From assembly GCF_002213415.1 (NCBI RefSeq), contig NZ_NJGU01000001.1, positions 434,001 to 498,000 of the forward strand: a stretch of 64,000 nt of DNA, in the 5' to 3' direction. Made by a program: the position numbers and the translations under genes. Every line of letters starts with the position of its first letter. The first letter of the stretch is position 1. Positions 45,147 to 57,841 of this stretch are shown here, piece by piece. This stretch comes from Herbaspirillum robiniae (GTDB lineage Bacteria; Pseudomonadota; Gammaproteobacteria; Burkholderiales; Burkholderiaceae_D). The notes under the pieces are model-generated. The model saw nothing but the letters and a program-made list of their open reading frames with translations, did no database searches and was not told the DNA's origin.

Positions 45147-45677
45147 ATGACGACGAGAGAAGAAACGCTGGCGCTGTGGCGCCAACAGGAACAAGCCGTG
45201 CGCGCCAAACTGGCCGCGCCCGGCGTATCCAGCCTGGAAGACCTGAAGGCCGGCACCGGCATGGAGTTCCTGCAGAAGATCTGGGACGGCGTATTGCCGT
45301 CGGTGCCCATTGCCGAGACCCTGGACTTCATCCCTGTGGAGGGAGAGCCCGGGCGCGTCGTGTTCCAGGGCACGCCGAGCAAGCGCCACTACAATCCGCT
45401 GGGCAGCGTCCACGGCGGCTACTTCTGCACCCTGCTGGACTCGGCGGTGGCCTGCGCGGTGCATTCGATGCTGCCGCAAGGCATGGGCTACACCACGCTG
45501 GAACTGAAAGTGAACCTGGTGCGCGCGCTGACCGACAAGGTCGGCCCGGTACGCGCCGAAGGCAAGGTCATCCAGGTCGGCAAGCAGGTCGGCATCGCCG
45601 AAGGCCGCATCATCGATGCCGACGGCAAGCTCTACGCCCACGCCACCACTACCTGCCTGGTGTTCCCCCTGCCCTGA
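45147..45677 (+). CDS. PaaI-family hotdog thioesterase
   Basis: Predicted acyl-CoA thioesterase, 176 residues, one hotdog domain with NPLGSVHGGYFCTLLDSAVACAV (the HGG motif and catalytic acidic residue), then LELKVNLVRALTD and GIAEGRIIDADGKLYAHATTTCLVF. An N-terminal extension of about 45 residues precedes the domain. GGAGGAAGACCA before the ATG is a strong ribosome site. Substrate unknown. Confidence 0.87.
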   Translation: MTTREETLALWRQQEQAVRAKLAAPGVSSLEDLKAGTGMEFLQKIWDGVLPSVPIAETLDFIPVEGEPGRVVFQGTPSKRHYNPLGSVHGGYFCTLLDSAVACAVHSMLPQGMGYTTLELKVNLVRALTDKVGPVRAEGKVIQVGKQVGIAEGRIIDADGKLYAHATTTCLVFPLP

Positions 45678-45896
45678 ACCGGCGCGCGGGCGATGAAAAA
45701 ACTTCACGCGCCGCGCGCCCTTCGGCGTCCTTCCGCCAGCCGCGGCGCGCCAGGGCGCGCGGCGACCGCCCCCCAGTTGTTTTGTTCAAGGTATTTGTTT
45801 TGCACGCGGCGCCTGCGTTCGGTTGTTTAATCGTCCAAGAAGGCACAAAATAAGCGCCTACCAAAATTGAACGGCGATTCAACGTCGAAAGTCTTC

Positions 45897-48122
45897 ATGC
45901 ATTACGCCCTGGACATCCGCACGTTTCTATTCAGTCATTATTTCTATACTGGGGTGCGGATCGCGATCGGGGTGGTCGGCTTCACCATGCTGGTGTACAA
46001 CGTGGCCGACATGCAGACCACCATGACGGTGTTCCTGGGCGCGCTGTGTACCAGCCTGATGGACCTGCCCAGCCCGCTGCGGCACAAATTCAACGAGATG
46101 CTGGCCGGCGTGCTGCTGTGCACGGTGGTGATGCTGGTCATCAGCCTGGCCGCGCCCGTTCCCTGGCTGGTCTCGGCGATGATGGTGGTGGTCAGCTTCT
46201 TCGCCAGCATGATGGTGGTCTACGGCAAGAAGACCATGCCGCTGCAGTTCGCGGCGCTGATGGTGATGACCCTGTCGATGGAAAACCAGGTGCCGATCGC
46301 CGACGCCATCCTGCACGCGGTGCTGTTCCTGGGCGGCGGCCTGGGCTACCTGGCCTATTCGATGGCGGTGTCGTGGTTCCTGCGCCGCCGCATCAAGCAG
46401 CAGGTGCTGGCCGAGGCCCTGTTCGAGCTGGCGCGCTACCTGCGCATCAAGGCCGACTTCTATGACGTGCGCCACGACCTGGCGGCCCAGTTCAACCAGC
46501 TGGTGCGCCAGCAGATCGTGGTGGCCGACAAGCAGCAGGCCTCGCGCGACCTCATCCTGCGCGACCTCTATACCAAACAAGACGGCCTGCTGGTGCAGGT
46601 GCACCTGTCGATGCTGGAACTGTACGAACAGGTGCTGTCCACCCACGCCGACTACGCCTTCCTGCGCAACCACTTCGGCGACGCCGACGTGATGATCTTC
46701 CTGCGCGACCTGGCCAACAAGGCCGCCGAAGACATCGAATCGATCGCCTACGCGATCACCCGCAAGAAGGCCTCGACGCCCACCGTCAACTACAAGGCCG
46801 AGCTGCGCGCCATCCAGTACGAGATGCAGCAGATGTCCCAGCCCGGCCCCGGCCAGGCCTCCGAAGAGGCGCTGACGGTGCTGCGCGTGACCTACAACAA
46901 GATCCGCGACATCATGGAGTTCATCGGCCAGCTGCACCAGGCCACGCAAAACCCGGTCGACCCCATCCCCATCCTGCCGGGCTCGGACATGACGCCCTTC
47001 CTGACCCAGCAGAAGTTCAAGTTCAACATGCTGCTGGTCAACCTGCGCTGGCAGTCGCCGATCTTCCGCTTCGCCATCCGCGTGGCGCTGGCCGTCACCA
47101 CGGGGCTGTGGATCTCCAACCACCTGCCTTACATGGCGCACGGCTACTGGATCGTGCTGACCATCGTCATCATCCTCAAACCCAATTTCAGCGCCACCAA
47201 GCAGCGCATGGCCGACCGCCTGATCGGCACCATCATCGGCTGCCTGATCACCATGCTGATCCTGCGCTTCGTGCACAACCCGATGGGCCAGATGGCGGTG
47301 CTGTTCGCCGCCAGCGTGGCCGCGCCGGCCTTCACCTACGTGAAGTACCGCTATACCGCCATCGCCGCCTCGGTGCAGATCCTGATGCTGCTCAACCTGC
47401 TGGTGCCGGCCGGCCACCAGGGCGTGATCGGCGAGCGCCTGATCGACACCATCATCGGCGTGGTGATCGCCACCCTCTTCAGCTACGTGCTGCCGGCCTG
47501 GGAATACCGCGACCTGCCCAAGCTGCTGCGCAACGTGCTCAAGTCCAGCCAGCGCTACCTGACCGCCAGCCGCGACCTGCTGGAAGGCAAGGTCAAGGAC
47601 GACTTCTTCTACCGCGTCTGCCGCAAGGGCTTCATGGACAGCCTGGCGGCGCTGATCTCGGCGCTGGTGCGCATGATGGACGAGCCGGTGACCAAGCACC
47701 GCGCGGTCAAGGAGCTGAACCGCTTCATCGTCCAGAACTACCTGGTGGCCGCCCACATCGCCGCGCTGCGCCTGATGCTGCGCCGCCATCAGGAAAACTT
47801 CCCCGAAGGCCCGGTCAACAAGCTGATCGAGGACACCTACCTCGAAGCCAGCGAGCACCTGGCCGAAGCCCAGCGCATCCTGGCGCCCAAGCCGAGAAAG
47901 CGCGGCGGCGCCGTCACCGTCTCGCCGGAGGCGCCGGAGCAGAAGGCGCTGTCGGGCAAGATCGAGCTGATCGGCCCGGTCACGCCGGAGCCGTTGCCGG
48001 CCGAAGCCAGCTCGTGGTCGGGCTGGGTCACGCTGCAGCGGCGTGCCAGCCTGCTCAACCAGGACCTGCGCGAGATCGTCAGCCAGACCGCTGCGATCGA
48101 CAATATCCTGCGCAAGAACTGA
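45897..48122 (+). CDS. FUSC-family membrane protein (YccS-like)
   Basis: 741 residues. Two blocks of membrane helices (about residues 15-160 and 385-530) are each followed by a cytoplasmic helical region, the aromatic-acid-exporter/FUSC architecture. Markers are YGKKTMPLQFAALMVMTL in the first block and YWIVLTIVIILKPNFSATKQRMADRLIGTIIG in the second. The C-terminal tail is long and basic. Start ATG 45897 (MHYALDIRTFLF) is preferred to a TTG at 45867. Substrate unknown; no adaptor gene is next to it. Confidence 0.82.
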   Translation: MHYALDIRTFLFSHYFYTGVRIAIGVVGFTMLVYNVADMQTTMTVFLGALCTSLMDLPSPLRHKFNEMLAGVLLCTVVMLVISLAAPVPWLVSAMMVVVSFFASMMVVYGKKTMPLQFAALMVMTLSMENQVPIADAILHAVLFLGGGLGYLAYSMAVSWFLRRRIKQQVLAEALFELARYLRIKADFYDVRHDLAAQFNQLVRQQIVVADKQQASRDLILRDLYTKQDGLLVQVHLSMLELYEQVLSTHADYAFLRNHFGDADVMIFLRDLANKAAEDIESIAYAITRKKASTPTVNYKAELRAIQYEMQQMSQPGPGQASEEALTVLRVTYNKIRDIMEFIGQLHQATQNPVDPIPILPGSDMTPFLTQQKFKFNMLLVNLRWQSPIFRFAIRVALAVTTGLWISNHLPYMAHGYWIVLTIVIILKPNFSATKQRMADRLIGTIIGCLITMLILRFVHNPMGQMAVLFAASVAAPAFTYVKYRYTAIAASVQILMLLNLLVPAGHQGVIGERLIDTIIGVVIATLFSYVLPAWEYRDLPKLLRNVLKSSQRYLTASRDLLEGKVKDDFFYRVCRKGFMDSLAALISALVRMMDEPVTKHRAVKELNRFIVQNYLVAAHIAALRLMLRRHQENFPEGPVNKLIEDTYLEASEHLAEAQRILAPKPRKRGGAVTVSPEAPEQKALSGKIELIGPVTPEPLPAEASSWSGWVTLQRRASLLNQDLREIVSQTAAIDNILRKN

Positions 48123-48286
48123 GTCTCCCGGATGAAGTGAAGCCGATGCGCCCCAAGGCTGGCGTCGGCGCGCCCGCGGGATTATGATTCAAATGAAAAA
48201 TTCCCAGCACACGCTTGAATCACGCTAATAATAAATTCCGGCCGCCGCAACACCAGCCCGGCCGACAGCCCGAGCCGCCGCAGACC

Positions 48287-49234
48287 ATGCAATCGATACT
48301 GGAAATCCGCCACCTGAAGACCCTGCAGGCGCTCAAGGAAGCCGGCAACCTGCTGCGCGCCGCCGCCCTGCTCAACGTCACCCAATCGGCGCTGTCGCAC
48401 CAGATCAAGCAGCTCGAAGACCATCACGGCACGCCGCTGTTCGAACGCAAGTCGGTGCCGGTGCGCTTCACGCCGGCCGGCGAACGCCTGCTCAAGCTCG
48501 CCGCCAGCGTCTTGCCGCAGATCGACCAGACCGAGCGCGACCTGGCCCGCCTGCAGCAGGATGCCGGCGGCAAACTGCGCCTGGCCATCGGCTGCCTGCC
48601 CGGCACGGACGATTGGCTGCTGCCCGCGCTGGACGCATTGCGCAGCCGCTGGCCCGATGTCGCTCTGGAGATCGTCTCCACTCCCGCGGCGGATGCGCCG
48701 GGCCTGCTGCGCGAAGACCGCGCCGACCTGGCCATCGTCGCCGATGCGATTGCGCACAAACACGTCGATCAGCACCTGCTGTTCGGTTTCGAACTGGTGG
48801 CCCTGCTGTCCCGCGGCCACGCCCTGGCTGACAAGGCGCACCTGGAGGCGCAGGATTTCGCCGGCGAGGCGCTGGCCGCTTACCCGTCGCCGGCCGACCT
48901 GCCCGAGGCGCTGCGCCGGCTGTTCAAGTCCGCCGGCGTCAAACCCGCCCGTCGCCCGGCCGCGGCGCCGCTGTCGCTGCTGCAACTGGTGGCGGGCGAA
49001 CGGGGCATCGCCATCCTGCCGGCCTGGGCCGCGCAAGGCTATGCCAATCGCGGCCACGCGATGGTCAAACGCATCACCGCCGGTGGTCTCCCATGCACCG
49101 TCCATGCGGCCTGCAAGCCCGAGCTATCGGCCAAACCCTGGCTGGCCGACTTCCTCGATATCCTGCGCCGCACCGCCTACCTCAACCTGCCCGAGGTGCA
49201 ATTGCCGGACCTGTCCGGCGCGCGCCAGTCCTGA
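48287..49234 (+). CDS. metR: MetR-like LysR regulator
   Basis: LysR regulator, 315 residues. The HTH region LEIRHLKTLQALKEAGNLLRAAALLNVTQSALSHQIKQLE and following PLFERKSVPVRFTPAGERLL match MetR, the homocysteine-responsive regulator of methionine synthesis. Start ATG 48287; an upstream ATG at 48215 adds a Pro/Gln-rich leader. No met gene is in the window, so its targets must lie elsewhere. Confidence 0.82.
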   Translation: MQSILEIRHLKTLQALKEAGNLLRAAALLNVTQSALSHQIKQLEDHHGTPLFERKSVPVRFTPAGERLLKLAASVLPQIDQTERDLARLQQDAGGKLRLAIGCLPGTDDWLLPALDALRSRWPDVALEIVSTPAADAPGLLREDRADLAIVADAIAHKHVDQHLLFGFELVALLSRGHALADKAHLEAQDFAGEALAAYPSPADLPEALRRLFKSAGVKPARRPAAAPLSLLQLVAGERGIAILPAWAAQGYANRGHAMVKRITAGGLPCTVHAACKPELSAKPWLADFLDILRRTAYLNLPEVQLPDLSGARQS

Positions 49235-49256
49235 ACCGCCACGCGCTGCAAACAAG

Positions 49257-49281
49257 AACGGCTTCCCGAGGGAAGCCGTTC
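49257..49281 (-). terminator. Terminator after rraA
   Basis: Arms AACGGCTTCCC/GGGAAGCCGTT; T-rich bases follow on the minus strand, between convergent metR and rraA. Confidence 0.6.
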
Positions 49282-49313
49282 GCATGGTGCGACAGGAAAA
49301 AGAAGCGACGCCG

Positions 49314-49805
49314 TCAAAGCGGCGTGCGCGACACCAGTACGCCGTCCACGTCGGCATAGATCCAGTCGCCCGGATGCACCGCCACGCCGGCGATGCCGAC
49401 CTTGATGCCGGCGTCGCCCGCGCCCTTGCGAAAACTGCGCTGCGGATGCGTGGCCAGCGCCCGGATGCCGACGTCGCAGGCGTTCAGCTCGAGCGCATCG
49501 CGCACGCAGCCGTTGACCAGGATCCCGGCCCAGCCGTTCTTCTCGGCCAACTGGCCGAGATTGCCGCCCACCAGCGCGCAGCGCAGGCTGCCGCCGCCGT
49601 CCACCACCAGCACATGACCGTCGCCCGGCGCTTCCAGCGCGGCGCGCACCATCACGTTGTCCTCGAAGACCTTCAAGGTCTTCACCGGCCCGGCGAAGGC
49701 CTGCCGGCGGCCGAATGAGGCGAAGATCGGCGGCAGGACGTGCAGCGTGCCGGCTGCCAGCTTGTCTTCGTTGGCATCGCACAGGTCGCAGGTGGCAAAG
49801 CTCAT
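49314..49805 (-). CDS. rraA: RraA family protein (RNase E regulator-like)
   Basis: 163 residues, with [61 protein letters not shown] (the GGxxxxAxxG fold motif and R-D near the metal site), and [13 protein letters not shown]. RraA inhibits RNase E; close relatives are metal-dependent 4-hydroxy-4-methyl-2-oxoglutarate aldolases with the same fold, and G-x20-R-D residues present here leave that open. AAGGAG before ATG 49805 fixes the start; an open frame upstream overlaps the GGDEF gene and is ignored. Confidence 0.88.
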   Translation of the reverse strand: MSFATCDLCDANEDKLAAGTLHVLPPIFASFGRRQAFAGPVKTLKVFEDNVMVRAALEAPGDGHVLVVDGGGSLRCALVGGNLGQLAEKNGWAGILVNGCVRDALELNACDVGIRALATHPQRSFRKGAGDAGIKVGIAGVAVHPGDWIYADVDGVLVSRTPL

Positions 49806-49854
49806 GGCGCTCTCCTTGATGTGATCGGGTTCGGGATCGGGGGGCTCGGTCGGC

Positions 49855-51702
49855 TTACACCGACAGCATGCGGTGCAGGCGCTTCTGGTCGAACATGCGC
49901 GAGTCGGCCACGCGCAGCAGGGTTTCCACGTCCAGGCCGTCGTCCGGATACAGCGACACCCCGACCGAGGCGTCGACCGTGTACTGGTGGCCGTCACGCC
50001 CCTCGATGGGCTTGTTGACCGAATGGCGGATCTTGTCGGCGATGGTGCGCGCGACCTCTGCTTCGGACACGCCGTGCAGATAGACCACGAACTCGTCGCC
50101 GCCGAAGCGCGCCACCGAATCGTCGTGCCGCAAGGTGTGCTGCAGCCGCTCGGCGATGACAACCAGCACCTTGTCGCCCTCGTCATGGCCGTACTCGTCG
50201 TTGACGGCCTTGAAGCGGTCGAGGTCGATGAACAGCATGGCAAAGCGCAGCGGATTGGCCTCCGAGGCATTGTGGCGACGGAAGTCGATCTGCGCGATCA
50301 GCGAATCGCGGTTGAGCACATTGGTCAGGCGATCGGTGCGCAGGTTGCGCTCCATCTCCTGGAAGCTCTGCGCGAGCTGGCCGATCTCGTCATTGCGGTC
50401 GATATTGAGCGCGGGGAACGGGCTGCCATTGCCGATGCTCTTGGCCGCCAGCGTCAGCTTGCGGATGTCGCGCAGCACCCAGCGCAGCAGCAGGAAGCCG
50501 ATCACGAAGGTCAGGCACACCGCCACCAGCCCCAGCAACAGCGTCTGGTAGACGCCGCCGGTGACCGAGCCCAGGAAATCCGAACGCGGGGCCACGCTGA
50601 TGGCCAGCCAGTCCAGCCCGGCCTGGTCATGGTGCAGGCGGAACGCCACCTCGATCTTGCTGCCCTCGCTGCGCGCGCCCAGCAATATCAGTCGCCCCGG
50701 CTCGGCCGGATTGGCGGTGAGATAACGCTGCACTTCGGCGAAGGCCTGCTGCACCAGCGGCGACTTGCTCTGCTGGGCGGTCAGCCGCTTGAACTCGGTG
50801 CTGTTGTCGCGGACCTCATGCAGCGGCTCGTTGAGGGAAGTGGCGATCATGTCGCCCTTGAGCTCGGTCACGAAGGCCACGCCGTTGCGGCCCAGCGGCA
50901 GCTGCTGCAGGAACTCGGTCAGCTGGCGCAGGCCGATGCTGCTGCTGGCCACGCCCATGAGGACGCCTTCGGCGTCGAAGATCGGTTTGGAAAGATTGAT
51001 GCCCAGGTGCTTAAGGCGGAAATCGGTGTAGACCGAAGACCAGGTCTCGCGCCCGCGCTCCACCGCCTGGCGATACCACGGGCGGGTACGCGGATCGTAG
51101 TCCTGCACCGCGGCCTGCTGCATCTCGGTGCCGGGGCCGCGCAGGTAGGACACATAGTTCTTGCCCTCCGGCTCGCGCACGCTGTACATGAAGCGGTTGC
51201 GGCTTTCCTGCTTGATGCCCAGGAAACTGCCGTCGGCGCCGCCGAAATAGACGTAGCTGGGATCGTCGAACAGGAAGTTGGCCAGCCACAGGCGCTCTTC
51301 TAGCTGCTTGCGGTCCTTGGGGAAAGGCAGCACAGCCGGCGCATCGCCCGGCTCGAACGGCGGCACCGGCGGCGGCGCCACCACGTTGAGGCTCTCGCGC
51401 GCGCTCAGGGTCTGGCGGTCGATCGCCTGGCTCACGCGGCCCATCACCTCCATCAGCGCATTGCGCGCCAGCACCTCGGTGGCGTCGTCGCCGGCCCGAT
51501 AAAGGAACCATCCTATGGTCAGCGCCAGGCAAACCATCAGGAAGATGAACGGCAGGATGAAAAGCCGCTGCAATGACGATTGCTTCAGAATCGCCCCCTT
51601 GTCGTACCGGGAGAAGAGATGCAACTTTCTTTTGGCATGTTTTCCTTGCAACGGCGCCGCCGGCCGCCCTGGTCTATGTTCGCGTTTCTCGAGAAACAGC
51701 AT
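49855..51702 (-). CDS. Cache-HAMP-GGDEF diguanylate cyclase
   Basis: Membrane diguanylate cyclase. A first membrane segment ([21 protein letters not shown]), a periplasmic Cache-type sensor ([27 protein letters not shown]), a second segment ([19 protein letters not shown]), HAMP and a GGDEF domain with intact RFGGDEFVV and the DxLT start ([10 protein letters not shown]). Start uncertain: ATG 51702 has no ribosome site; a closer candidate is around 51588, where AAGGGGG is followed by CTG ([11 protein letters not shown]), which would need a rare start codon. C-terminal end is normal. It follows rraA's strand, 49 bases upstream of it. Confidence 0.87.
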   Translation of the reverse strand: MLFLEKREHRPGRPAAPLQGKHAKRKLHLFSRYDKGAILKQSSLQRLFILPFIFLMVCLALTIGWFLYRAGDDATEVLARNALMEVMGRVSQAIDRQTLSARESLNVVAPPPVPPFEPGDAPAVLPFPKDRKQLEERLWLANFLFDDPSYVYFGGADGSFLGIKQESRNRFMYSVREPEGKNYVSYLRGPGTEMQQAAVQDYDPRTRPWYRQAVERGRETWSSVYTDFRLKHLGINLSKPIFDAEGVLMGVASSSIGLRQLTEFLQQLPLGRNGVAFVTELKGDMIATSLNEPLHEVRDNSTEFKRLTAQQSKSPLVQQAFAEVQRYLTANPAEPGRLILLGARSEGSKIEVAFRLHHDQAGLDWLAISVAPRSDFLGSVTGGVYQTLLLGLVAVCLTFVIGFLLLRWVLRDIRKLTLAAKSIGNGSPFPALNIDRNDEIGQLAQSFQEMERNLRTDRLTNVLNRDSLIAQIDFRRHNASEANPLRFAMLFIDLDRFKAVNDEYGHDEGDKVLVVIAERLQHTLRHDDSVARFGGDEFVVYLHGVSEAEVARTIADKIRHSVNKPIEGRDGHQYTVDASVGVSLYPDDGLDVETLLRVADSRMFDQKRLHRMLSV

Positions 51703-51923
51703 TTTATGCGAAAGCGGCGCGTCCCAGTTCCTGCCTGGCAACGAATGCAACGACGCTTGCGTGTCGATCAAGTAGATAGCACATCCACTCTTGCTTTGGG
51801 AGTCATTTTTGCGCGCTGCGGGAATAATTCCGGCCCCGGCAGGCGCGCCGTCGCGCACATGTGGTCGTTGTGCAAACAAAAATGAATGAGATGACAACTT
51901 CCCCATCCTCCTCGCCACAGCAA

Positions 51924-51961
51924 TAAAAAACGGCGGATGCGCCTTCACACATCCGCCGTTC
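51924..51961 (-). terminator. Terminator of clpB
   Basis: Arms AACGGCGGATG/CATCCGCCGTT, followed on the minus strand by a T-run. Confidence 0.85.
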
Positions 51962-51989
51962 CATGGGGCCTGGCCCGTTGCAGCAGGGA

Positions 51990-54575
<2,586 letters not shown>

Positions 54576-54684
54576 GGTTCGCTCCAATTTTTCAATGAGA
54601 TGAAAATTGGGCCGGCCATTTGATTTTCAAGCAAATCCCGTGCCGCATTATTTGATCTGCGTCAGCAATGCGACACCGGCCCGC

Positions 54685-55059
54685 TCAGCCGACCAAAGCC
54701 CGATAGCTTGCAAATCCGGCAACGCACAGCGCGATGGAGCCCACCAGGTGCAGCGCCGAATGGCCGATGGCCCAGAGATAATCGCCCCGCTGCAGCAGGA
54801 TCATGGCCTCGGCGGAGAAGGTGGAGAAGGTGGTCAGCCCGCCGAGAAAGCCGGTGATGGCAAACAGGCGCCATTCCGGCGGCAGCGCCGGATGCTGCTC
54901 GAACCAGGCCACCAGAAAGCCGATCACGTAGCCGCCGATCCAGTTGGCGGCCAGCGTGCCGACCGGCACCAGGTGCCCGGCCACGTTCCAGATCACCGAC
55001 AGTTGCCAGCGCAGCCACGCGCCCAGTGTCGCCCCGATGCCTACCGCCAGCCATCCCAT
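54685..55059 (-). CDS. crcB: Fluoride ion channel CrcB (Fluc)
   Basis: Small dual-topology fluoride exporter, 124 residues and four membrane helices. GATLGAWLRWQLS, GTLAANWIGGYVIGF and GFLGGLTTFSTFSAE are the family motifs. ATG 55059 has GGAG six bases ahead; an ATG at 55077 would add six residues and has no ribosome site. I saw no fluoride riboswitch upstream, where only about 85 bases separate it from the LysR gene. Confidence 0.93.
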   Translation of the reverse strand: MGWLAVGIGATLGAWLRWQLSVIWNVAGHLVPVGTLAANWIGGYVIGFLVAWFEQHPALPPEWRLFAITGFLGGLTTFSTFSAEAMILLQRGDYLWAIGHSALHLVGSIALCVAGFASYRALVG

Positions 55060-55144
55060 GCCAATCTCCGCGTTCATGTTGTCAGGTTAGAGAAGCGATG
55101 ATGCCAGAAAGTGCAACAATCGCCGGCAGCGCGCCGGCCCGGCC

Positions 55145-56125
55145 TCAGGACGTGTGCTCCTGGGCGGTAACGATACCCTGCATTTCCTCGCGCAGCGTGC
55201 CGATGCGCTCCAGCGCCTGGTGGTCTTCCTGCAGCGCCTTGTCGACGCTCTCGTGCATCCAGTCGACCCAGGTACTGATCTTGGCGTCCAGGTACTGGCG
55301 CGACGGATACAGCGCGTACACGCCCATGTGCTGCATGCGATGCTGCGGCAGCACGCGCACGATGGTGCCGGCGCGCAGCGGGTCCACCGCCGAGTAGATG
55401 GGCAGCACGCCCACGCCCATGCCCTCGCGGATGGCCGCCAGCATGGCCTCGGCCACGTTGACCTGGAAGTTGCTCTTGACCACGGTGGCCGAGCCGCCCT
55501 CCGGCCCTTCCAGCACCCATTCGTCCAGCGGCGAGACCGGGCTCACCAGTTGCAGGCAGGCATGGTTGGCCAGGTCGGCCGGCTTTTGCGGCGCGCCGTA
55601 CTTGTCGATGTAGGCGGGCGAGGCGCACAGCATGCTGAAGGTGCTGCCGAGTTGGCGGAAGATCAGGCCCGAATCCGGCAGCTCGCGCGCCAGCACCAGC
55701 GAGACGTCGTAGCCCTCTTCCAGCATGTCCGGGATGCGCTGGGCCAGGGTCAGTTCCACCGCCACGTCCGGGTAGCGCTTCTGGTAGCCCGAAATGGCCG
55801 GGATCACATAGCGTTGACCAAAACTGGTCATGGCGTGGATTCGCAAACGGCCGGACGGCTTCACATAGGCCGCGCCCGCCTCGGCCTCGGCTTCCTCGAC
55901 ATAGGACATGATCTGCTGGCAGCGCAGCAGGTAGCGCTCGCCGGCCTCGGTCAGGGCGATGCGGCGGGTGGTGCGGTTCAGCAGGCGCGTGCGCAGATGC
56001 CGCTCCAGATCTGCCACCGCGCGCGATACGTGGGCCGTGGTCATGCCCATCTGCTGGGCCGCCGAGGTGAAGCTGCCGGCATCGACCACGCGCACGAATA
56101 CGCGCATGTTTTGCAAGGTATCCAT
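55145..56125 (-). CDS. LysR-family regulator of the efflux operon
   Basis: 326 residues: winged HTH (MDTLQNMRVFVRVVDAGSFTSAAQQMGMTTAHVSRAVADLE) and effector domain, of the CrgA/AaeR-like subgroup. ATG 56125 chosen; an upstream ATG at 56368 would run through the divergent promoter. Its divergent neighbours form an AaeXAB-like efflux system, so it probably responds to an aromatic acid and activates them. Confidence 0.9.
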   Translation of the reverse strand: MDTLQNMRVFVRVVDAGSFTSAAQQMGMTTAHVSRAVADLERHLRTRLLNRTTRRIALTEAGERYLLRCQQIMSYVEEAEAEAGAAYVKPSGRLRIHAMTSFGQRYVIPAISGYQKRYPDVAVELTLAQRIPDMLEEGYDVSLVLARELPDSGLIFRQLGSTFSMLCASPAYIDKYGAPQKPADLANHACLQLVSPVSPLDEWVLEGPEGGSATVVKSNFQVNVAEAMLAAIREGMGVGVLPIYSAVDPLRAGTIVRVLPQHRMQHMGVYALYPSRQYLDAKISTWVDWMHESVDKALQEDHQALERIGTLREEMQGIVTAQEHTS

Positions 56126-56233
56126 ACTCTTCCTATGCTGTAACCAGGCAGCCGCGCGCTCTGCCATGCAAAAGACATGGGACTGCTCGCGTTTTACGCA
56201 CTGGCGGATGACAGCATTGTTACCCAGAATGGA

Positions 56234-56247
56234 GCAATAATTATTGC
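56234..56247. promoter_or_regulatory. Palindromic LysR-type operator
   Basis: GCAATAATTATTGC, a perfect 14-base palindrome containing a T-N11-A pattern, between the LysR gene and the efflux operon. Confidence 0.55.
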
Positions 56248-56303
56248 AATATCCGATATAAACAATTGCGAATCGGCGAATTTTTCCCGGAATAATTACA
56301 AAA

Positions 56304-56309
56304 TATAAT
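56304..56309 (+). promoter_or_regulatory. Putative -10 of the efflux operon
   Basis: TATAAT 39 bases before the operon ATG, but a poor -35 (TTTTTC) 17 bases ahead, as expected for a promoter needing an activator. Confidence 0.5.
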
Positions 56310-56347
56310 ACATACCATCTGATATTTGCATATTTTTGGGTAATTCC

Positions 56348-57841
56348 ATGAAACGCATTTCCTACCATCGCCTGTCCGCCCTGACCGTCATTGCGCTATC
56401 GCTGACAATCGCCGGCTGCGCCGACCAGGGCGGCATCAAACCGCAGTCCCAGGTGCGCGACGTCGCCACGCTGGACGCCGGCCAGGCGCTCCGCCAGGCC
56501 GGCGCCGAGGCCGGCTGGCCGCAGCGCGCATGGTGGCAGGCCTATAACGATCCCCAGCTCGACACGCTGGTCGAGCGCGCCGTGGCCGGCAACCCCAGCA
56601 TGGCGATTGCCGCCGCCCGCGTGCGCCAGGCGCAGTCGATGGCGGTGGTGGCGCATGCCGGCGAGCTGCCCAGCGCCCAGCTGGACGCCGCCGTGGGCCG
56701 CAAGGACTGGTCCGACAACGTCTATTACGGCGCCAGCTTCCGCGACAAACTGACCTGGAACAACACCGCCACCCTGAGCCTGGCCTACAGCGTCGACCTC
56801 TGGGACCGCAACAAGAACACCACCGAGCGCGCCCAGGACGAGATGCACGCCGTGGCCGCCGACGCCCGCGCCGCCCAGCTCGACCTGGAAAGCAATGTGG
56901 TGCGCACCTACGTGCAACTGGCGCTGCAATACGGCCTGCTGGACAACACCGAGGCCATGCTCAAGGAAGAGCAGAAGATCCTCGACCTGGCGCACCGCCG
57001 CTTCAAGGGCGGCCTGGGCACCCAGCTCGACATCACCCAGGCCGAGGCCCCGCTGCCGGAAACCCGCCGCCAGATCGAAGCCTTGAATGAAAGCATCGCG
57101 CTGGTGCGCAACCAGCTGGCCGCCCTGCTGGGCGAAGGCCCCGGCGCCGGCGAGAAGATCGCGCGCCCGGTGCTGGCGCTGCACGCCGCCATCGGCCTGC
57201 CCAGCGCGCTGCCGGCCGAACTGGTGGGCCGCCGCCCCGACATCAGCGCCGCGCGCTGGCGCGTGGAGGCCGCTGCCCGCGGCATCGCCGTAGCCAAGGC
57301 CGCGTTCTACCCCAACGTCAACCTGCTGGCCGGCATCGGCCCGGCCGCCGCCGGCGGCGGCGTGCTGTCCTTCATGAGCATGAAGAACTGGCAGACCACC
57401 TACGGCCCGGCGATCTCGCTGCCGATCTTCGAAGGCGGCCGCCTGCGCGGCCAGCTGGGCGCCACCACCGCTGGCTACGACATCGAGGTCGAGCATTACA
57501 ACGCCCTGCTCTCGCAGGCCCTGAAAGGCATCTCCGACCAGGTCGTGACGCTGCAGTCGGTGCAGCGCCAGCAAAAGCAGGCCGATGAATCGGTGGCGGC
57601 CGCGCAAAAGAGCGTCGACATCTCCACCCGCGCCTACCAGCGCGGCCTGACCGACTACCTCAACGTGCTGCACGCCCAGACCCAATGGCTGCGCCAGCAA
57701 CAGATCGTGCAGCAGCTGCAGGCCCAGCACCTGTCGGCCTATGCGGCGCTGACCGCCGCCCTGGGCGGCGGCCTGGAGCCGGTGGACGCGAGCGCTGCGG
57801 CGGCCGCCCACGACGACGCCATCAAGGCTGCCGCAAAATGA
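56348..57841 (+). CDS. Outer-membrane efflux lipoprotein, NodT family
   Basis: TolC-like outer membrane factor, 497 residues. Lipoprotein signal with lipobox TIAGC near residue 24 (IALSLTIAGCADQ), followed by two OEP repeats (WWQAYNDPQLDTLVERAVAGNPSMAIAAARV, and GRRPDISAARWRVEAAARGIAVAKAAFYPNVNL). Start ATG 56348; a TTG at 56336 is possible. Overlaps the FUSC gene as ATGA. First gene of the efflux operon. Confidence 0.92.
   Translation: MKRISYHRLSALTVIALSLTIAGCADQGGIKPQSQVRDVATLDAGQALRQAGAEAGWPQRAWWQAYNDPQLDTLVERAVAGNPSMAIAAARVRQAQSMAVVAHAGELPSAQLDAAVGRKDWSDNVYYGASFRDKLTWNNTATLSLAYSVDLWDRNKNTTERAQDEMHAVAADARAAQLDLESNVVRTYVQLALQYGLLDNTEAMLKEEQKILDLAHRRFKGGLGTQLDITQAEAPLPETRRQIEALNESIALVRNQLAALLGEGPGAGEKIARPVLALHAAIGLPSALPAELVGRRPDISAARWRVEAAARGIAVAKAAFYPNVNLLAGIGPAAAGGGVLSFMSMKNWQTTYGPAISLPIFEGGRLRGQLGATTAGYDIEVEHYNALLSQALKGISDQVVTLQSVQRQQKQADESVAAAQKSVDISTRAYQRGLTDYLNVLHAQTQWLRQQQIVQQLQAQHLSAYAALTAALGGGLEPVDASAAAAAHDDAIKAAAK

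Noticed and set aside
49806..50270. Longer N terminus for RraA
   Set aside because: Overlaps the GGDEF domain gene out of frame; a strong ribosome site marks ATG 49805.
55060..55144. Possible fluoride riboswitch before crcB
   Set aside because: Gap to the LysR gene is short and lacks the conserved riboswitch bases.
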